Part shown: piece by piece, positions 48,249-56,944 of the stretch
How positions within the stretch are numbered: the stretch's first letter is position 1
How the letters are laid out: each line of letters opens with the position of its first letter
Assembly: GCF_900218065.1 (NCBI RefSeq)
Contig: NZ_OBMU01000001.1
Span: forward strand, 1,801,335 to 1,865,334
Origin: Novosphingobium sp. Chol11
GTDB taxonomy: Bacteria > Pseudomonadota > Alphaproteobacteria > Sphingomonadales > Sphingomonadaceae
DNA length: 64,000 nucleotides
Reading direction: 5' to 3'
Notes under the pieces: model-generated
What the model was told of the DNA's origin: nothing
Seen by the model: the letters and a program-made list of their open reading frames with translations, nothing else
The model's database searches: none
Made by a program: the position numbers and the translations under genes

Positions 48249-48692
48249 TCAGGCGGGAACTTCCCGCTGATGGGTCGCCAGCGCCGCTTCAACGTCCATC
48301 CAGGTGACTTCCCAGATATGACCGTCCAGATCAGCAAAGCTGCGACCATACATGAAGCCATGATCCTGGCTCGGATTGGGCTCCGTCCCGCCCGCGGCGA
48401 GTGCCTTTTCGGTAGTCACATCCACCGCAGCCCGGCTTTCCTCGCTGATTGCCAGCAGCACCTGCGCCGTTTCATGCGCATTGGGTATGCGGCGCGGCGT
48501 GAAGCTCGCGAAGCGCTCGTGCGTCAGCAGCATCACATGAATGGCGTCGGACAGGCTCATCATCTGGCTGTCCTCGCTGCAAAAATCCTTGTTCCGCACC
48601 GCACCTACCGCCTCGTAAAAGGCGATGGAGGCGGACAGGTCCTTTACCGGCAGGTTGATGAAAATCATCTTGGGAGTGGGGGCATCGGGCAT
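48249..48692 (-). CDS. VOC-family protein (lactoylglutathione lyase-like)
   Basis: A 147-residue single-domain VOC protein: KMIFINLPVKDLSASIAFYEAVG with the first metal-site region, and FMYGRSFADLDGHIWEVTWMD with the closing metal ligand segment. It resembles the predicted lactoylglutathione lyases of proteobacteria. ATG 48692 is preferred; a longer open frame to 48719 has no similarity. It is the first gene of the operon and divergent from the HxlR regulator. Confidence 0.87.
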   Translation of the reverse strand: MPDAPTPKMIFINLPVKDLSASIAFYEAVGAVRNKDFCSEDSQMMSLSDAIHVMLLTHERFASFTPRRIPNAHETAQVLLAISEESRAAVDVTTEKALAAGGTEPNPSQDHGFMYGRSFADLDGHIWEVTWMDVEAALATHQREVPA

Positions 48693-48745
48693 CACGCATC
48701 TCCTTGAACATCGCGGCAAGGAGCTATGGCACTCGACTCACCGCC

Positions 48746-48774
48746 TTGAACTTTTTGGACCCAATGATTATGTT
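48746..48774 (+). promoter_or_regulatory. Sigma-70-like promoter of HxlR gene
   Basis: TTGAAC (48746-48751) and TATGTT (48769-48774) are 17 bases apart, with transcription expected to start near 48781 and translation at 48805. The -10 overlaps the palindrome at 48770-48783, which suggests autoregulation. Both boxes are decent matches to the consensus. Confidence 0.45.
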
Positions 48775-48783
48775 ATGCAACAT
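48770..48783. promoter_or_regulatory. Candidate HxlR operator
   Basis: ATGTT-ATGC-AACAT is a 5+5 inverted repeat in the AT-rich divergent region between the VOC operon and the HxlR gene. HxlR proteins commonly bind short palindromes in such intergenic regions. The overlap with the -10 box fits repression. Confidence 0.35.
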
Positions 48784-48804
48784 CAAAGTTAGAAAAGATA
48801 ACCA

Positions 48805-49491
48805 ATGACTCGCAATTCCAAAAAGCGCGCCTATCAGGATGGCTGTGCAACTGCCCATGCGCTTGACCTCATCGGCGACCGCTGGGCCATGCCGATCATG
48901 CGGGAATTGATGCTGGGTCCCAAGCGTTTCACCGATCTGCGCGCCAGCCTGCCCGGAATCAGCGCCAATGTGCTGACGCAGCGTCTGGAGGAACTGGAAG
49001 CCGCGAGCGTCCTCATCCGCCGCCGCCTCCCCCCGCCCGCCGCCAGCCAGATCTACGAACTGACCGAATGGGGCCGCGAGTCGGAAATCCTGTTCCAGGT
49101 GCTCGGCCGCTGGGCCTGCCGCTCGCCCACGATGCAGCCCGGCCAGCCGATGAGCAATGTCTCGGTCGTCCTGTCCATGCGCACCATGATCGACCGCAGC
49201 CGCATCGCTGACTTAGACGCGGTGATAGGCTTCCGTTTCGGCGAAGAAGAATTTCGCGCGCAGTTCAAGGACGGCGCCTTCACCATGGATCGCGGGCCTG
49301 TCGAGGGCGCGGACGCGGTGATCAGCGGTGATCAGAATGCGCTCGCCGCCGTGGTATATGGCGGGGCAAGCTTCGAAGATGTCGGCGGCGCGCTGAAGAT
49401 CGAGGGGAACCGCGATTTGGCAGAACGCTTCGTCCGCCTCTTCCCGCTGCCCTCAAAAGCTCCGGTCACTTTCATGCCAGCAGGCGACTGA
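48805..49491 (+). CDS. HxlR-family regulator with C-terminal SCP2-like domain
   Basis: A 228-residue regulator. The N-terminal winged helix is of the HxlR type: YQDGCATAHALDLIGDRWAMPIMREL with LGPKRFTDLRASLPGISANV and LTQRLEELEAASVLIRRR. After a linker, residues 130-220 resemble an SCP2 sterol-carrier domain (FRFGEEEFRAQFKDGAFTMDRG then GDQNALAAVVYGGASFEDVGGALKIEG), which could sense a hydrophobic ligand. It is divergent from a five-gene VOC/DUF1428/SRPBCC operon, its likely target. Confidence 0.88.
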   Translation: MTRNSKKRAYQDGCATAHALDLIGDRWAMPIMRELMLGPKRFTDLRASLPGISANVLTQRLEELEAASVLIRRRLPPPAASQIYELTEWGRESEILFQVLGRWACRSPTMQPGQPMSNVSVVLSMRTMIDRSRIADLDAVIGFRFGEEEFRAQFKDGAFTMDRGPVEGADAVISGDQNALAAVVYGGASFEDVGGALKIEGNRDLAERFVRLFPLPSKAPVTFMPAGD

Positions 49492-49498
49492 AATCCTC

Positions 49499-50326
49499 TT
49501 ACCGCCTGATCGGGAAAGTCGGCACGTTGACGCGCGGCGCCGATGTCGCGCCAGGCACCAGCGCCTGTCCGCTCTCCTCCCGCAGCGGCGGCAGCGCAGG
49601 CGGCGGCACGAAGCCAGGGCTGATCTCGGCCGGTGGCTTGGGCGGCGGCGGCAGGGGCGTGGGCGACACGATCACCGTCACCGTGCCGCCAAAGCGGGAC
49701 TGCCACTCCGCCAGCCGCCGCAGATAGTCGGCATAGGCTTCGTAAAATTCCTGAAACGGCTTCTCCAGCGCCGTCAGTGCTTCGGGCGCATAGGCCAGCA
49801 ACTGGTTCGACGGCATGGCAAGTATCTTCGCGCCTACATCCACCGCCACGGGACAGAAGCTCTTGGTCACAGGCGGCAGCGAAAAGAAGTTATAGACGAC
49901 CGTGTTCAGCAACTCGCGCGACTGAAGCCCCGCGCTGCCATAAGCGGCGGTATAGTTGCGATCGACCGCCGCGTTGGCTTCCCGCAATATGTCCTTATGG
50001 ACATGCAGCATCTTGTTGTACTGAATCCGCGCAGGCTCGCCCGCACCATGGCAGGAGAGCGCCGCGACGTTCAGCGCCATGCGGACATGCCACAGCGCCG
50101 TATTGGCCGTGACCCCGCGATTGGGCGTCAGATATTTCCCTTCGGCATCAACCTCCGGAATGCTCATATCCTCGACCGCACCCATCGGCGGCAGCGGCTT
50201 GATCGTGCGGACGACCGGCGGCGGAGGGGTCGGCGCCTGTTTGGGTGTGGAACAGCCTGCGACCAGCGCCAATGCGGCCACCGAAGCGATTGTCCAGACG
50301 CGACATGAAGCAGCACGCAACGGCAA
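49499..50326 (-). CDS. Sphingomonad-type lipoprotein, unknown function
   Basis: A 275-residue predicted lipoprotein: signal peptide with lipobox ALVAGC, a proline-rich linker (PTPPPPVVRTIKPLPP), a folded core with ALSCHGAGEPARIQYNKMLHVHKDI and SRELLNTVVYNFFSLPPVTKSFC, and a second long Pro-rich tail. No family is recognised. The start is TTG at 50326 preceded by AGGGGATAATGGG; no ATG is available in frame before the lipobox. It lies between a transcription regulator and nitronate monooxygenase, both unrelated. Confidence 0.72.
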   Translation of the reverse strand: MPLRAASCRVWTIASVAALALVAGCSTPKQAPTPPPPVVRTIKPLPPMGAVEDMSIPEVDAEGKYLTPNRGVTANTALWHVRMALNVAALSCHGAGEPARIQYNKMLHVHKDILREANAAVDRNYTAAYGSAGLQSRELLNTVVYNFFSLPPVTKSFCPVAVDVGAKILAMPSNQLLAYAPEALTALEKPFQEFYEAYADYLRRLAEWQSRFGGTVTVIVSPTPLPPPPKPPAEISPGFVPPPALPPLREESGQALVPGATSAPRVNVPTFPIRR

Positions 50327-50464
50327 CCCATTATCCCCTATGATTAATTGTCAGCGCCAAAGCTCATGGCCCAAACTCATGGCAAAGCTGCGCGTTCCTG
50401 GCGATGATCGCCCGGATCACTTCGTCCCTTCAGGGATTCGGTTCGTCCCGATAATCAGGACGCC

Positions 50465-51478
50465 TCAGGCGCTACGCCGCTCCAGCGCGACAACCGCCTC
50501 GTCCATCAACTGCGTGATGATGTCGGTGACCGGCTCTTCCTTCGTCACCATGCCGACCGACTGCCCCGCCATCACCGATCCGCCCTCGACATCGCCGTCG
50601 ATCACGGCCCGGCGGAGCGCTCCCGCCCAATAATGCTCGATCTGCAACTGCGCTTCCATCATGTCGACAGAGCCGCCATCGAGCAGATTGGCGACTTCCC
50701 GTTGCTTGGCGGTAAAGGCTTCGGTCCCCGCATTTTTCAGCGCCCGCACCGGAATCACCGGCAAACGCGGGTCGATCTGCACGCTGGCGATCGCGTCGCG
50801 CGCCGAAGCACGGAAGAAAGCCTTCTTGAAGTTCGGATGCGCGATGCTCTCGCTCGCACAGGCAAAGCGGGTGCCCAGTTGCACGCCCGCCGCGCCCATT
50901 TCCAGATAGCCCGCAATCAACTCGCCGCGCCCGATCCCGCCAGCGACGAACACCGGCAGCTGCGACGCCATTTCCGGCAGGATTTCCTGCGCCAGCACGC
51001 TGGTCGACACCGGTCCGATATGGCCGCCAGCTTCCATCCCCTCGATCACCAGCGCATCGACGCCCGAGCGCGCCAGCTTCTTGGCCAGGCTCAGCGCCGG
51101 AGCGAAGCAGATGAGCTTGGCGCCCTTCTCCTTGATCGCCTCGATGCTGCCCTTGGGCGGCAAGCCGCCTGCCAGCACCACATGGCCCACCTCATGACGC
51201 GCACAAACCTCGATCAGGTCGAACAGTTGCGGATGCATGGTGATCAGGTTGACGCCGAAGGGCTTGGAGGTCAGCGCCTTCGTCGCCGCGATTTCCTTGT
51301 CGAGCAGTTCCGGCGTCATCGCGCCGCAGGCGATCACGCCAAAGCCGCCCGCGTTGGAAATGGCCGCGACCAGGTTCCGCTCCGACACCCAACTCATCGC
51401 CCCGCACATGATCGCGACGTCGCAGCCCAGAAATTCGGTGCCGCGAGCCATCAAGGAAGTGAGTTTGGCGTTGGTCAT
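50465..51478 (-). CDS. Nitronate monooxygenase-like flavoprotein
   Basis: A 337-residue FMN-dependent TIM barrel of the NMO (2-nitropropane dioxygenase) family. Key regions: IMCGAMSWVSERNLVAAISNAG at the start, GVNLITMHPQ, VIEGMEAGGHIG (flavin/substrate) and VFVAGGIGRGELIAGYLEMGAAGVQLG with FACASESIAHPNFKKAF. NMOs detoxify nitroalkanes such as propionate-3-nitronate, but many paralogues have other substrates. The upstream gap holds the family C inverted repeat. Confidence 0.9.
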   Translation of the reverse strand: MTNAKLTSLMARGTEFLGCDVAIMCGAMSWVSERNLVAAISNAGGFGVIACGAMTPELLDKEIAATKALTSKPFGVNLITMHPQLFDLIEVCARHEVGHVVLAGGLPPKGSIEAIKEKGAKLICFAPALSLAKKLARSGVDALVIEGMEAGGHIGPVSTSVLAQEILPEMASQLPVFVAGGIGRGELIAGYLEMGAAGVQLGTRFACASESIAHPNFKKAFFRASARDAIASVQIDPRLPVIPVRALKNAGTEAFTAKQREVANLLDGGSVDMMEAQLQIEHYWAGALRRAVIDGDVEGGSVMAGQSVGMVTKEEPVTDIITQLMDEAVVALERRSA

Positions 51479-51502
51479 CAGTCTAATCCTAGAAGCACAA
51501 AG

Positions 51503-51601
51503 CCCCTCCCCTTCAGGGGAGGGGTTGGGGTGGGGGCCCTCCCCACGCGCTGTTCAGTGGGGCCAGGCCCCACCCCCGGCCCCTCCCCTCAAGGGGAGGG
51601 G
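51503..51601. repeat. Composite GC-rich inverted repeat (family C, copy 2)
   Basis: CCCCTCCCC (51503-51511) pairs with GGGGAGGGG (51516-51524). A mirrored pair, CCCCTCCCC (51580-51588) and GGGGAGGGG (51593-51601), closes the element. In between, GGGGTGGGGGCC and GGCCCCACCCCC face each other. The whole 99-base unit is almost self-complementary and resembles 34851-34967. Confidence 0.85.
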
Positions 51602-51613
51602 TAATCATTTGAA

Positions 51614-52879
51614 TTATGCGACCGGCGCGTCCAGCCCATAGGCCGTGTGCAGCACGCGCACCGCCAGTTCCGTCTCATCCTCATCGATCAGCACCGAAAC
51701 CTTGATCTCGCTGGTCGAGATGGCGAGGATATTGATCCCGCGATCGGCCAGGCTCTTGAACATGGTCGAAGCAACCCCGGCATGGCTCTTCATGCCGACG
51801 CCAACGACCGACACCTTCGCGACCTTCGTGTCCGGGATCACGCGGTTGAAGCCGATCTCTTCCTTCTGGCTTTCCAGCACGTCCAGCGCGCGGGCAAGGT
51901 CGGCGCCCGGCACGGTGAAGGTCACGTCCGTCTCGCCCTTGTCGCGGCCGACATTCTGGATGATCATGTCGACGTTGATCGCGGCATCGGCCAGCGGGCC
52001 AAAGATGTGCGCCACGGCGCCCGGACGATCGGGCACGCGGGTGACGGTGATCTTCGCCTCATTCTTGTCATGGGCGATGCCGGTGATGAGCTGACGTTCC
52101 ATCTTGTCTTCCTTGAGCTTGGCTTCCAGTTCCTCCTCGCTGACGATCAGGGTGCCGGGGAGGTCGGTCTGGGTGGGATCATCGAAGGAGGAAAGCACCT
52201 GCACGACCACGCCTTCCTTCATGGCAAGGCCGACGGAGCGGGTCTGGAGCACCTTGGCCCCGACCGAGGCCAGTTCCAGCATTTCCTCATAGGTGACGAG
52301 GTCGAGCTTGCGCGCGCGCGCCACGATGCGCGGGTCGGTCGTGTAGACGCCATCGACGTCCGTATAGATGTCGCAGCGGTCTGCCTTCACCGCCGCCGCG
52401 ACGGCGACCGCCGAAGTGTCCGAGCCGCCACGACCCAGGGTCGAAATGCGGCCGTCTTCCATCATGCCCTGGAATCCGGGGATCACCGCGACGGTGCCGG
52501 ACCGCATCGATGCAAGCAGATCGATCGTATCGATGTCGCCGATGCGCGCCTTCGCATGGGCTTCGTTGGTGCGGATCGGCAGCTGCCAGCCAAGCCAGCT
52601 GCGCGCGTCCACGCCCATGGCTTTGAGCGTCATGGCGAGCAGGCCGCTCGTCACCTGTTCGCCGCTGGCGACCACCACGTCATACTCCGCCGGATCGTAA
52701 AGCGCGGACGCTTCCTTGCAGAAGCCGACCAGCCGGTCCGTCTCCCCTGCCATGGCGGATACGACGACGGCGACCTCATGACCCTGCTCGACGACATGTT
52801 TGACACGCGCGGCCACGTTGCGAATTCGCTCCATCCCCGCCATCGAGGTGCCGCCGAATTTCATCACGATGCGCGCCAT
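51614..52879 (-). CDS. lysC: Aspartokinase
   Basis: A 421-residue aspartate kinase, first step of the Lys/Thr/Met/DAP pathway. The catalytic domain starts RIVMKFGGTSMAGMERIRN and includes GGSDTSAVAVAAAVKADRCDIYTDVDGV. Two C-terminal ACT domains (GIAHDKNEAKITVTRVPDRP and VSVVGVGMKSHAGVASTMFK) bind the feedback amino acid. It is divergent from the small membrane protein and ubiG, a layout common in alphaproteobacteria. Confidence 0.97.
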   Translation of the reverse strand: MARIVMKFGGTSMAGMERIRNVAARVKHVVEQGHEVAVVVSAMAGETDRLVGFCKEASALYDPAEYDVVVASGEQVTSGLLAMTLKAMGVDARSWLGWQLPIRTNEAHAKARIGDIDTIDLLASMRSGTVAVIPGFQGMMEDGRISTLGRGGSDTSAVAVAAAVKADRCDIYTDVDGVYTTDPRIVARARKLDLVTYEEMLELASVGAKVLQTRSVGLAMKEGVVVQVLSSFDDPTQTDLPGTLIVSEEELEAKLKEDKMERQLITGIAHDKNEAKITVTRVPDRPGAVAHIFGPLADAAINVDMIIQNVGRDKGETDVTFTVPGADLARALDVLESQKEEIGFNRVIPDTKVAKVSVVGVGMKSHAGVASTMFKSLADRGINILAISTSEIKVSVLIDEDETELAVRVLHTAYGLDAPVA

Positions 52880-53038
52880 TTTCTTGTCGAACCTGTCTGC
52901 TGATCTGGAAAGATGATCCCCCTCCGGGGAAAAACGGCGCCGCTATAGCAGCAGCGGCAGATATGGCAAGCAAGGCCATATGGAACCCCATGGCGTCATC
53001 GCTCATTCCTTGAGTGGAAGATTTAGAAGGAGGAAGCC

Positions 53039-53245
53039 ATGGACGGAGTCCTTTACGGGCTTTTCACGATCGGAGGGCCGATCCTGCTCGCGGCGGTGCT
53101 CATTTATGTGATCATGAGCAACCGGCGGCACAGGAGTCCCGAAGAATTGGCGCGGACGGAAGCGGCCACGCGCGAACTGCATCGGCAGTTGGATGCGGAG
53201 GACAAATATCTAGACGGCGATGGGCCGCCCCCGCGCAAGAAATAA
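53039..53245 (+). CDS. Small single-helix membrane protein
   Basis: A 68-residue protein with one N-terminal transmembrane helix (GLFTIGGPILLAAVLIYVIM) and a charged cytoplasmic tail (RRHRSPEELARTEAATRELH). No family is recognised. A strong AAGGAGGAAG site before the ATG and normal codon use support it. It lies 43 bases upstream of ubiG in the same direction and may be co-transcribed. Confidence 0.72.
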   Translation: MDGVLYGLFTIGGPILLAAVLIYVIMSNRRHRSPEELARTEAATRELHRQLDAEDKYLDGDGPPPRKK

Positions 53246-53287
53246 ATGCCCGTGGCGCACCATCGCGGAGCTTGATAGGCAGGGTGC

Positions 53288-54025
53288 ATGGCCAACTCAG
53301 TTTCCAGCACCATAGACCCCCGCGAAGCCGCGCATTTCGGCGCGATGGCAGCCGACTGGTGGGATCCTTCCGGCAGCAGCGCCATGCTGCACAAGCTCAA
53401 TCCTGTAAGACTGCGCTATATTCGCAGCGCGATCGATAGGCACTGGCTGGATGAGGAAAGCAGCTTCCGTCCCTTGACGGGCAAGCGCGCCTTGGACGTT
53501 GGCTGCGGCGCTGGCCTTCTATCAGAACCCTTGGCACGCCTCGGCGCCACGGTGACAGCCCTCGACGCCGCGCAGGAAAATATCGCCATCGCCCGCGCCC
53601 ATGCCGAACGCCAGGGCCTGTTGATCGACTATCGCGCCACACCGGTCGAGCAACTGGACAGCGAAGGGTTCGACCTCGTCACGTCGATGGAAGTCATCGA
53701 GCATGTCAGCGATCCTGCCGCCTTCATAGGCGCGCTGGCGGCGAAACTGGCCCTCGGCGGCTTGCTCATCCTGTCCACTCCCAACCGCACGCCTCTGTCA
53801 CGCCTCGCAATGATCAGCATCGGCGAAAGCATCGGCGGCATTCCCAAAGGCACGCATGATTGGGACAAGTTCCTGACACCAGAGGAACTGACCGACATGC
53901 TGGTGAAGGCCGGACTGGAGGTCACCGATGTCACCGGCCTTTCCTTCGACCCGCGCAAGGGCTTCACGCTCTCTTCGAACAAGGCAATCAACTATCTGCT
54001 GACCGCTCGCCATCCTCATCGCTGA
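53288..54025 (+). CDS. ubiG: Ubiquinone O-methyltransferase UbiG
   Basis: UbiG performs two O-methylations in ubiquinone synthesis. The 245-residue SAM enzyme has FGAMAADWWDPSGSSAMLHKLNPVRLRYI, motif I ALDVGCGAGLLSEPLARLGATVTALDAA and the UbiG-specific ATPVEQL, SMEVIEHVSDPAAFI and GGLLILSTPNRT. The C-terminal GTHDWDKFLTPEEL is also diagnostic. It is divergent from aspartokinase. Confidence 0.97.
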   Translation: MANSVSSTIDPREAAHFGAMAADWWDPSGSSAMLHKLNPVRLRYIRSAIDRHWLDEESSFRPLTGKRALDVGCGAGLLSEPLARLGATVTALDAAQENIAIARAHAERQGLLIDYRATPVEQLDSEGFDLVTSMEVIEHVSDPAAFIGALAAKLALGGLLILSTPNRTPLSRLAMISIGESIGGIPKGTHDWDKFLTPEELTDMLVKAGLEVTDVTGLSFDPRKGFTLSSNKAINYLLTARHPHR

Positions 54026-54132
54026 ATAACTGAGAGGCAAGTCCCATGCGCCGGTTTGGAACCCGCCGCCAACAAGCTTGATCAGTGCGCGCTTGCTCCT
54101 CATCATGCCAGGAATGAGGAGGAACATGAGCA

Positions 54133-55134
54133 ATGGATGATCCAACAGGCGTGAGAATAAGCGGCAGAACCGTGCCCTTCCCTCAATCGGTAAGTTTGCA
54201 GGCTCGCGCCTTCCTCGCAACCATGACTGGGCCCGACGGCCTGCCACTGAACGCCATGCCGCAGCCAGCGCCTGACGACCTGGAAGGCTGGACCCGGTCC
54301 AAGAATGCAGTCGGCAAGTTCATGGCCGATTTCTCCTCCGCCCTGTCGCCTAGCCTGAAATCGACCGTCGAAACCATCGAGATGGCAGGCGTCCGCGTGC
54401 ACCTCGCGACGCCGGCAGATCACGTTCCAGACGGCCGCGCCTATCTCGACTTCCACGGCGGCGGGCTGGTCCATGGTGAAGGCGAATTTTGCCGAACAGG
54501 CGCGCGCCGCATCGCCGACCAGCACGGCGCGTCATGCTATTCGGTGGACTATCGCATGCCACCCGAACATCCCTATCCGGCTGCGCTCGATGATTGCGTC
54601 GCTGTCTATCGCGCTCTTTTGGACAGCCATGCGCCTGAAAAGATCATCATCGGCGGCGCTTCTGCGGGCGGTAATCTGGCGGCCGCGACGGTGCTGCGCG
54701 GCCGTGACGAGGGCTTGCCCTTGCCCGCTGCCTTGATCCTTTTGACGCCAGAGCTAGACCTCACCGAATCCGGCGACAGCTTCGAAACAAACCAGCTGGT
54801 GGACGTGATGCTCCCGCGACCGCTGATGAACGCTAATCTGCTTTACGCTGGGGGGCACGACCTCGCGCACCCTTATCTTTCACCTTTGTTCGGTGACTTT
54901 TCAGCAGGCTTTCCGCCTGCCTTCATTCAGGCAGGAACGCGAGACTTGTTCCTTTCCAATGCGGTGAGGATGCATCGGGCACTGCGCCGGGCAGCCTTGC
55001 CTGTCGAACTCCACATATTTGAAGGCATGCCGCATGGCGGGTTTGGCGGCAACGCGCCTGAAGATATCGAACTGCTGATCGAGCTTCAGCGGTTTGCACG
55101 GCAGCATTGGGGGCTCCCGCAACACGGTGGCTAA
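54133..55134 (+). CDS. HSL-family alpha/beta hydrolase (esterase)
   Basis: A 333-residue lipase/esterase of the hormone-sensitive-lipase family. The oxyanion motif HGGG (YLDFHGGGLVHGEG), the nucleophile elbow GGASAGGNLAA and the closing Asp/His region (FIQAGTRDLFLSNA and GMPHGGFGG) are in order. The cap region at the N-terminus is helical. Substrate unknown; no signal peptide is seen, so it is cytoplasmic. GAGGAGG upstream of the ATG supports the start. Confidence 0.9.
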   Translation: MDDPTGVRISGRTVPFPQSVSLQARAFLATMTGPDGLPLNAMPQPAPDDLEGWTRSKNAVGKFMADFSSALSPSLKSTVETIEMAGVRVHLATPADHVPDGRAYLDFHGGGLVHGEGEFCRTGARRIADQHGASCYSVDYRMPPEHPYPAALDDCVAVYRALLDSHAPEKIIIGGASAGGNLAAATVLRGRDEGLPLPAALILLTPELDLTESGDSFETNQLVDVMLPRPLMNANLLYAGGHDLAHPYLSPLFGDFSAGFPPAFIQAGTRDLFLSNAVRMHRALRRAALPVELHIFEGMPHGGFGGNAPEDIELLIELQRFARQHWGLPQHGG

Positions 55135-55139
55135 ATCAA

Positions 55140-55196
55140 GAAGCGGCCGCCACCGGGCCTGGGGGCGACCGCTTCCCAACCCCCCGCTCGGGGTTG
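55140..55196. terminator. Tandem hairpins between esterase and ahpF
   Basis: Hairpin 1 pairs GAAGCGGCCGCC (55140-55151) with GGCGACCGCTTC (one mismatch). Hairpin 2 pairs CAACCCC (55177-55183) with GGGGTTG (55190-55196), then TCTCTT. They sit between two convergent genes and probably end both transcripts. Confidence 0.65.
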
Positions 55197-55201
55197 TCTC
55201 T

Positions 55202-56782
55202 TCAGGCTGCTTCGGCTGTTTCCGCGGAAGCGGGCAGACGAATGAGATAGTCGAAGGCAGAAAGCGCCGCTGTCGATCCTGCCCCCATGGCGATCACGAT
55301 CTGCTTGTAAGGCACGGTCGTGCAGTCGCCCGCAGCGAATATACCTGGCTGACTCGTTTCGCCCCTGGCGTCAATCTCGATTTCGCCGCGTGGCGAGAGC
55401 GCGATCGCGTCCTTCAGCCATTCTGTGTTCGGGACCAACCCGATCTGGACGAAGATGCCTTCCAGTTCGACATCATGCTCGGTGCCATGGTTGCGGTCCT
55501 TGTAGCTAAGGCCCGTGACCCTGTTCCCGTCACCCTCGACCTTGGTCGTAAGCGCGGAAGTGATGATCCGCACATTGGGCAGGCTGGCAAGCTTGCGCTG
55601 CAACACCGCGTCGGCGCGCAGCTGGCTGTCGAACTCGATCAGCGTCACATGAGCAACGATGCCGGCCAGATCGATAGCCGCTTCAACGCCGCTATTGCCG
55701 CCGCCGATCACCGCCACGCGCTTGCCCTTGAACAGGGGGCCATCGCAGTGCGGGCAATAAGCCACGCCCTTGTTCCGATATTCCTCTTCGCCCGGCACGC
55801 CCATCTGCCGCCACCTGGCGCCCGTGGACAGGATGACGGTGCGGCCTTTCAGCGATGCACCATTTTCCAGCACGACTTCATGATATCCGCCCTCGGTCTT
55901 CGCCGGGATCAGCTTGGCCGCCTTTTGCAGGTTCATGATCTCGACATCATAATCTTTCACATGCGCTTCCAGCTGCGCGGCGAGCTTGGGGCCCTCCGTC
56001 CGGCTGACCGAAATGAAGTTCTCGATGTCCATCGTGTCGAGCACTTGCCCACCGAAGCGTTCCGCCGCGACACCCGTGCGGATGCCCTTGCGCGCTGCAT
56101 AGATCGCCGCCGCCGCGCCAGCAGGACCGCCGCCGACCACAAGCACTTCGAACGGGTCCTGCTTCTTGATCTTCTCCGCCGCGCGGGTTTCCGCGCCGCT
56201 GTCGATCTTTGCGACGATCTGTTCCAGCTCCATGCGGCCGGAAGCGAATGGCTCTCCATTCAGGAACACGGTCGGCACAGCCATCACCTGGCGCGCGTCC
56301 ACCTCTTCCTTGAACAGCGCGCCATCGATGGCGACATGCTTGATCCGGGGATTGAGCACGCTCATCAGGTTCAGCGCCTGCACCACATCGGGGCAGTTTT
56401 GGCACGACAGCGAGAAATAGGTTTCGAAGCTGAAGTCGCCGTCCAGTTCCTTGATCTGCTCGATCAACTCTTGCGCTGCCTTTGACGGATGGCCGCCCAC
56501 CTGCAGCAGGGCAAGCACCAGCGAGGTGAACTCATGCCCCATCGGAATGCCCGCGAAGGTCACGCCGATATCGGTGCCCGCCCGCCGGATCATGAAGCTC
56601 GGCTTGCGCTTGTCATTGCCGGCGGTGACCGTCACCTTGTCCGACAGCTCGGCGATCTCGCTCAGCAGCCCTTCCAGTTCGCGCGACTTCGCGCCTTCGT
56701 CCAGCGACGCCACCAGCTCGATCGGCTGCGTGATGTTCGCCATATAGGCCTTCAGCTGGCCTTTCAGATTTGCGTCTAACAT
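55202..56782 (-). CDS. ahpF: Alkyl hydroperoxide reductase subunit F
   Basis: AhpF is the flavin NADH-dependent reductase that recharges AhpC. The 526-residue protein has the N-terminal thioredoxin-like double domain with CQNC (SLSCQNCPD), an FAD site ([21 protein letters not shown]), the TrxR-like redox centre CPHC (AYCPHCDGP) and a second nucleotide motif [20 protein letters not shown] 56782 follows GGAG. It is downstream of ahpC on the same strand with a hairpin between. Confidence 0.97.
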   Translation of the reverse strand: MLDANLKGQLKAYMANITQPIELVASLDEGAKSRELEGLLSEIAELSDKVTVTAGNDKRKPSFMIRRAGTDIGVTFAGIPMGHEFTSLVLALLQVGGHPSKAAQELIEQIKELDGDFSFETYFSLSCQNCPDVVQALNLMSVLNPRIKHVAIDGALFKEEVDARQVMAVPTVFLNGEPFASGRMELEQIVAKIDSGAETRAAEKIKKQDPFEVLVVGGGPAGAAAAIYAARKGIRTGVAAERFGGQVLDTMDIENFISVSRTEGPKLAAQLEAHVKDYDVEIMNLQKAAKLIPAKTEGGYHEVVLENGASLKGRTVILSTGARWRQMGVPGEEEYRNKGVAYCPHCDGPLFKGKRVAVIGGGNSGVEAAIDLAGIVAHVTLIEFDSQLRADAVLQRKLASLPNVRIITSALTTKVEGDGNRVTGLSYKDRNHGTEHDVELEGIFVQIGLVPNTEWLKDAIALSPRGEIEIDARGETSQPGIFAAGDCTTVPYKQIVIAMGAGSTAALSAFDYLIRLPASAETAEAA

Positions 56783-56893
56783 CTTCGTAGCTCCATTGAA
56801 TTGGCGCACCGCCCGTGGGCGCGCAGGTCCGCTTGCCGGGAGGTGCGACCCAAAGGCCGGCATGACAGCGTTCAAAATGTCTTGGTAAACCCC

Positions 56894-56928
56894 CGCCGGG
56901 CCGGGGAGTTGCTCGACCCGACCCGGCG
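56894..56928 (-). terminator. Attenuator-like hairpin between ahpC and ahpF
   Basis: CGCCGGG pairs with CCCGGCG in the 162-base gap. On the minus strand the stem is followed by GGGGGTTTACC, so it looks like a leaky terminator that would let ahpC be made in excess over ahpF. Confidence 0.5.
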
Positions 56929-56944
56929 AAAGGGCAGGTGTTGC

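Noticed and set aside
55094..56485. Plus-strand open frame of about 460 codons opposite ahpF
   Set aside because: AhpF is complete with both CxxC motifs on the minus strand; the shadow runs through a hairpin region.
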